From Shinisaurus crocodilurus (Eukaryota; Chordata; Lepidosauria; Squamata; Shinisauridae), in NCBI GenBank assembly GCA_021292165.1, contig CM037876.1:117061379-117125378 (forward strand): 64,000 nucleotides of DNA, written 5' to 3'. Below, piece after piece: positions 62,831 to 64,000 of this stretch. How positions within the stretch are numbered: the stretch's first letter is position 1; each line of letters begins with the position of its first letter. The translations under genes were made by a program, and so were the position numbers. The notes beneath the pieces are model-generated. The model did no database searches. It saw nothing but the letters and a program-made list of their open reading frames with translations, and was not told where the DNA came from.

Positions 62831-64000
62831 ATGCCTTCAAAGAGGAAATCAAGCAGCAAAAGCAACAAGGGGGCTATTTCGAAAAATACAGCCCAGAAGC
62901 ATCCACCCAAACGATCACGCAATCTGGTGACATACTCATCCTCGTCTGACGAAGAAGAGATCGACTTATCTACCCTCACACACCAAGTCGAGGCAGCCGA
63001 AGAAGCAGCAAACCAGCTGGGCGGACACCGGGCCCCGGGTGCGCAGGTGAGTGGAGAAAAGTTGCGCACAAGAGGGCAACTCCAACGTGCATTATGGCAT
63101 TCCCTTGCAGATCGCATCGATGCGGTAGCGGCCATGACCGATGCAGCCGTCCGGAAAAAATACGCAGCACCCGGTGTCAGCCCCAGGGATACGAGAGATG
63201 AACATCATTCGAGATGGTCTCCCAGTAACGACAGGGCGAGTACATACAGAAGCCAACAAGCAGCGATCAACAGTGGCAGGAGCCCCCCCTATGCACAAGA
63301 ACAGGAACCTCACCCGGGACCGTCAACGCGCGACGGTGAGTACATGAGACATGATGCACTGAGCAGAGGCTCTGACCAACACCATGACAGGTACAGGCAC
63401 TCCTCCGCGAATTTGTACCCCCCCACAACACCTGTGGCAAGGCAAACACCAGCCAGAACAGGGACACCTAGTACACCCCAGGTGTCACTGCAGGAGTTTG
63501 TCAACATCCTAGCACAAGCGTTAGGGGGCCGTAATTCCGGGTCAAATGTCAGGGGGCAGATGCAGGTAGCCGAGAGCAATAACACGAATGCCGGCAGCCC
63601 CGACAGACCAACAACGACAAATACAGGTCAGGCAGAGCGTCAGGGTACACCCAACACCCAGGCTGTCTCTAATACAGCATCCATCGCGGCGGCAGAAGCA
63701 GGCCAAGCACATAAGGACAATGCCTGCCCAACGAACTCAACTAACACACAACAAGTGGCCCTCTATACACTTCCCAACCCACATGCAGGGGGCACTTCAA
63801 CTCTGGCTGAGGCATGCGCACCAGCGTGGGGCGGGCCAAATACACTCGGTACGATGGGTTTTGCACCGGCAGCTGTAGATAACTACCCGAACTCAACTGC
63901 CGGGAATAGATATCACGGAGGGCCGTCATTCCCACTTGGCTTCCATCTATCTCAATCCACAAGGGAAAAAATATTAAGGGGGGAGTTCATTGACATGTTC
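62831..64000 (+). CDS. gag-like ORF1 of a probable DIRS/Ngaro-type element, open at the window edge
   Basis: From the ATG at 62831 the frame is open for 390 codons to the last base of the window, so the protein is 3'-incomplete. I checked every codon for stops. The N-terminus is basic and nuclear-signal-like (MPSKRKSSSKSNKG; PPKRSR), followed by an acidic SSSSDEEEID patch and a long low-complexity middle rich in Thr, Pro, Gln, Asn and Ser. The only well-ordered part is the last 30 or so residues: FPLGFHLSQSTREKILRGEF, then IDMF. A (T/R)REKIxxGEFxD motif near the middle of ORF1 is a feature I recall from gag-like proteins of tyrosine-recombinase retrotransposons in vertebrates, usually ahead of a Cys/His motif that would lie outside. 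Such proteins package element RNA. Unlike the LINE frames here it has no disruption. A donor-like CAG|GTGAGT lies in frame at 63045, but reading through it stays open. Product identity is moderate confidence; that the frame is coding is more certain. Confidence 0.6.
   Translation, partial: MPSKRKSSSKSNKGAISKNTAQKHPPKRSRNLVTYSSSSDEEEIDLSTLTHQVEAAEEAANQLGGHRAPGAQVSGEKLRTRGQLQRALWHSLADRIDAVAAMTDAAVRKKYAAPGVSPRDTRDEHHSRWSPSNDRASTYRSQQAAINSGRSPPYAQEQEPHPGPSTRDGEYMRHDALSRGSDQHHDRYRHSSANLYPPTTPVARQTPARTGTPSTPQVSLQEFVNILAQALGGRNSGSNVRGQMQVAESNNTNAGSPDRPTTTNTGQAERQGTPNTQAVSNTASIAAAEAGQAHKDNACPTNSTNTQQVALYTLPNPHAGGTSTLAEACAPAWGGPNTLGTMGFAPAAVDNYPNSTAGNRYHGGPSFPLGFHLSQSTREKILRGEFIDMF

Larger units (their letters stand above)
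60781..64000 (+). mobile_element. 5' part of a probable tyrosine-recombinase (DIRS/Ngaro-type) retrotransposon
   Basis: From about 60781 the base composition changes sharply to CpG-rich. A short leader with donor-like (CTCAGGTAGGG, about 60868) and acceptor-like (TTGTTCTTCGCAG, about 60949) sites is followed by about 1.4 kb of degenerate GC-rich tandem units, a pyrimidine tract, a possible short intron and a long open ORF that crosses the window edge. The ORF's closing motif suggests gag-like ORF1 of YR retrotransposons. RT, RNase H and recombinase genes would lie outside. The left boundary and terminal repeats cannot be fixed from this half alone. Another kind of transposon or a lineage-specific host gene is possible. 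Confidence 0.5.

Noticed and set aside
62976..63585. Minus-strand frames of 60-90 codons opposite the open ORF
   Set aside because: They are antisense shadows of the 390-codon plus-strand frame, which is longer, uninterrupted and carries the recognisable motif.

Overview
The window looks like repeat-dense squamate (lizard-type) genomic DNA. It carries many copies of a tRNA-derived SINE with the layout of the Sauria SINE, CR1 retrotransposon ends with the ATTCTATGATTCTATGA-type 3' terminus, remains of L1, L2 and RTE-type LINEs, a gammaretrovirus-type solo LTR, and an unusually rich set of hAT DNA transposons. I found no complete host protein-coding gene. The only host-derived coding sequence I recognise is one partial T-box exon, and it lies inside a DNA transposon.

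Layout. 1-8.5 kb: intergenic DNA with hAT MITEs, a CR1 3' end and a 982-bp hAT element (4573-5554) that keeps the transposase C-terminal dimerisation region. 8.5-13.6 kb: a plus-strand CR1 split by an RTE-type LINE with a 12-bp target duplication. 14.5-16.3 kb: a minus-strand CR1 fragment. 18.0-20.2 kb: a 2.2-kb hAT element flanked by a perfect 8-bp duplication; it carries 44 codons of an EOMES/TBR1-type T-box exon with its splice acceptor. 21.1-24.7 kb: a Harbinger-type element with a Tigger-like MITE inside it, then a second long hAT element with GC/CpG-rich cargo. 25.6-30.4 kb: an L1 with a 16-bp target duplication, internally deleted across the ORF1/ORF2 boundary and interrupted by a solo LTR. 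30-40 kb: SINEs, MITEs and unassigned DNA. 40.3-43.3 kb: a minus-strand L2-type LINE interrupted by two DNA transposons. 44-60 kb: MITEs, a second 5'-truncated RTE copy, CR1 ends, a 5S rRNA/tRNA-type composite SINE and two large foldback elements. 60.8-64 kb: the start of a different, apparently intact element, with a GC-rich tandem-repeat leader, a possible short intron and a 390-codon reading frame that is still open at the window edge. I read this frame as the gag-like ORF1 of a tyrosine-recombinase (DIRS/Ngaro-type) retrotransposon, with moderate confidence.

The window is best read as layers of insertions. Target-site duplications seen directly in the sequence date many of them relative to one another: RTE into CR1, LTR into L1, SINE into a palindromic MITE lying within a hAT element, and MITE and Harbinger-like element into L2. 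The two strongest points are the T-box exon captured by a hAT transposon and the intact open ORF at the right edge. All family names rest on motifs recognised by eye; no database search was run.
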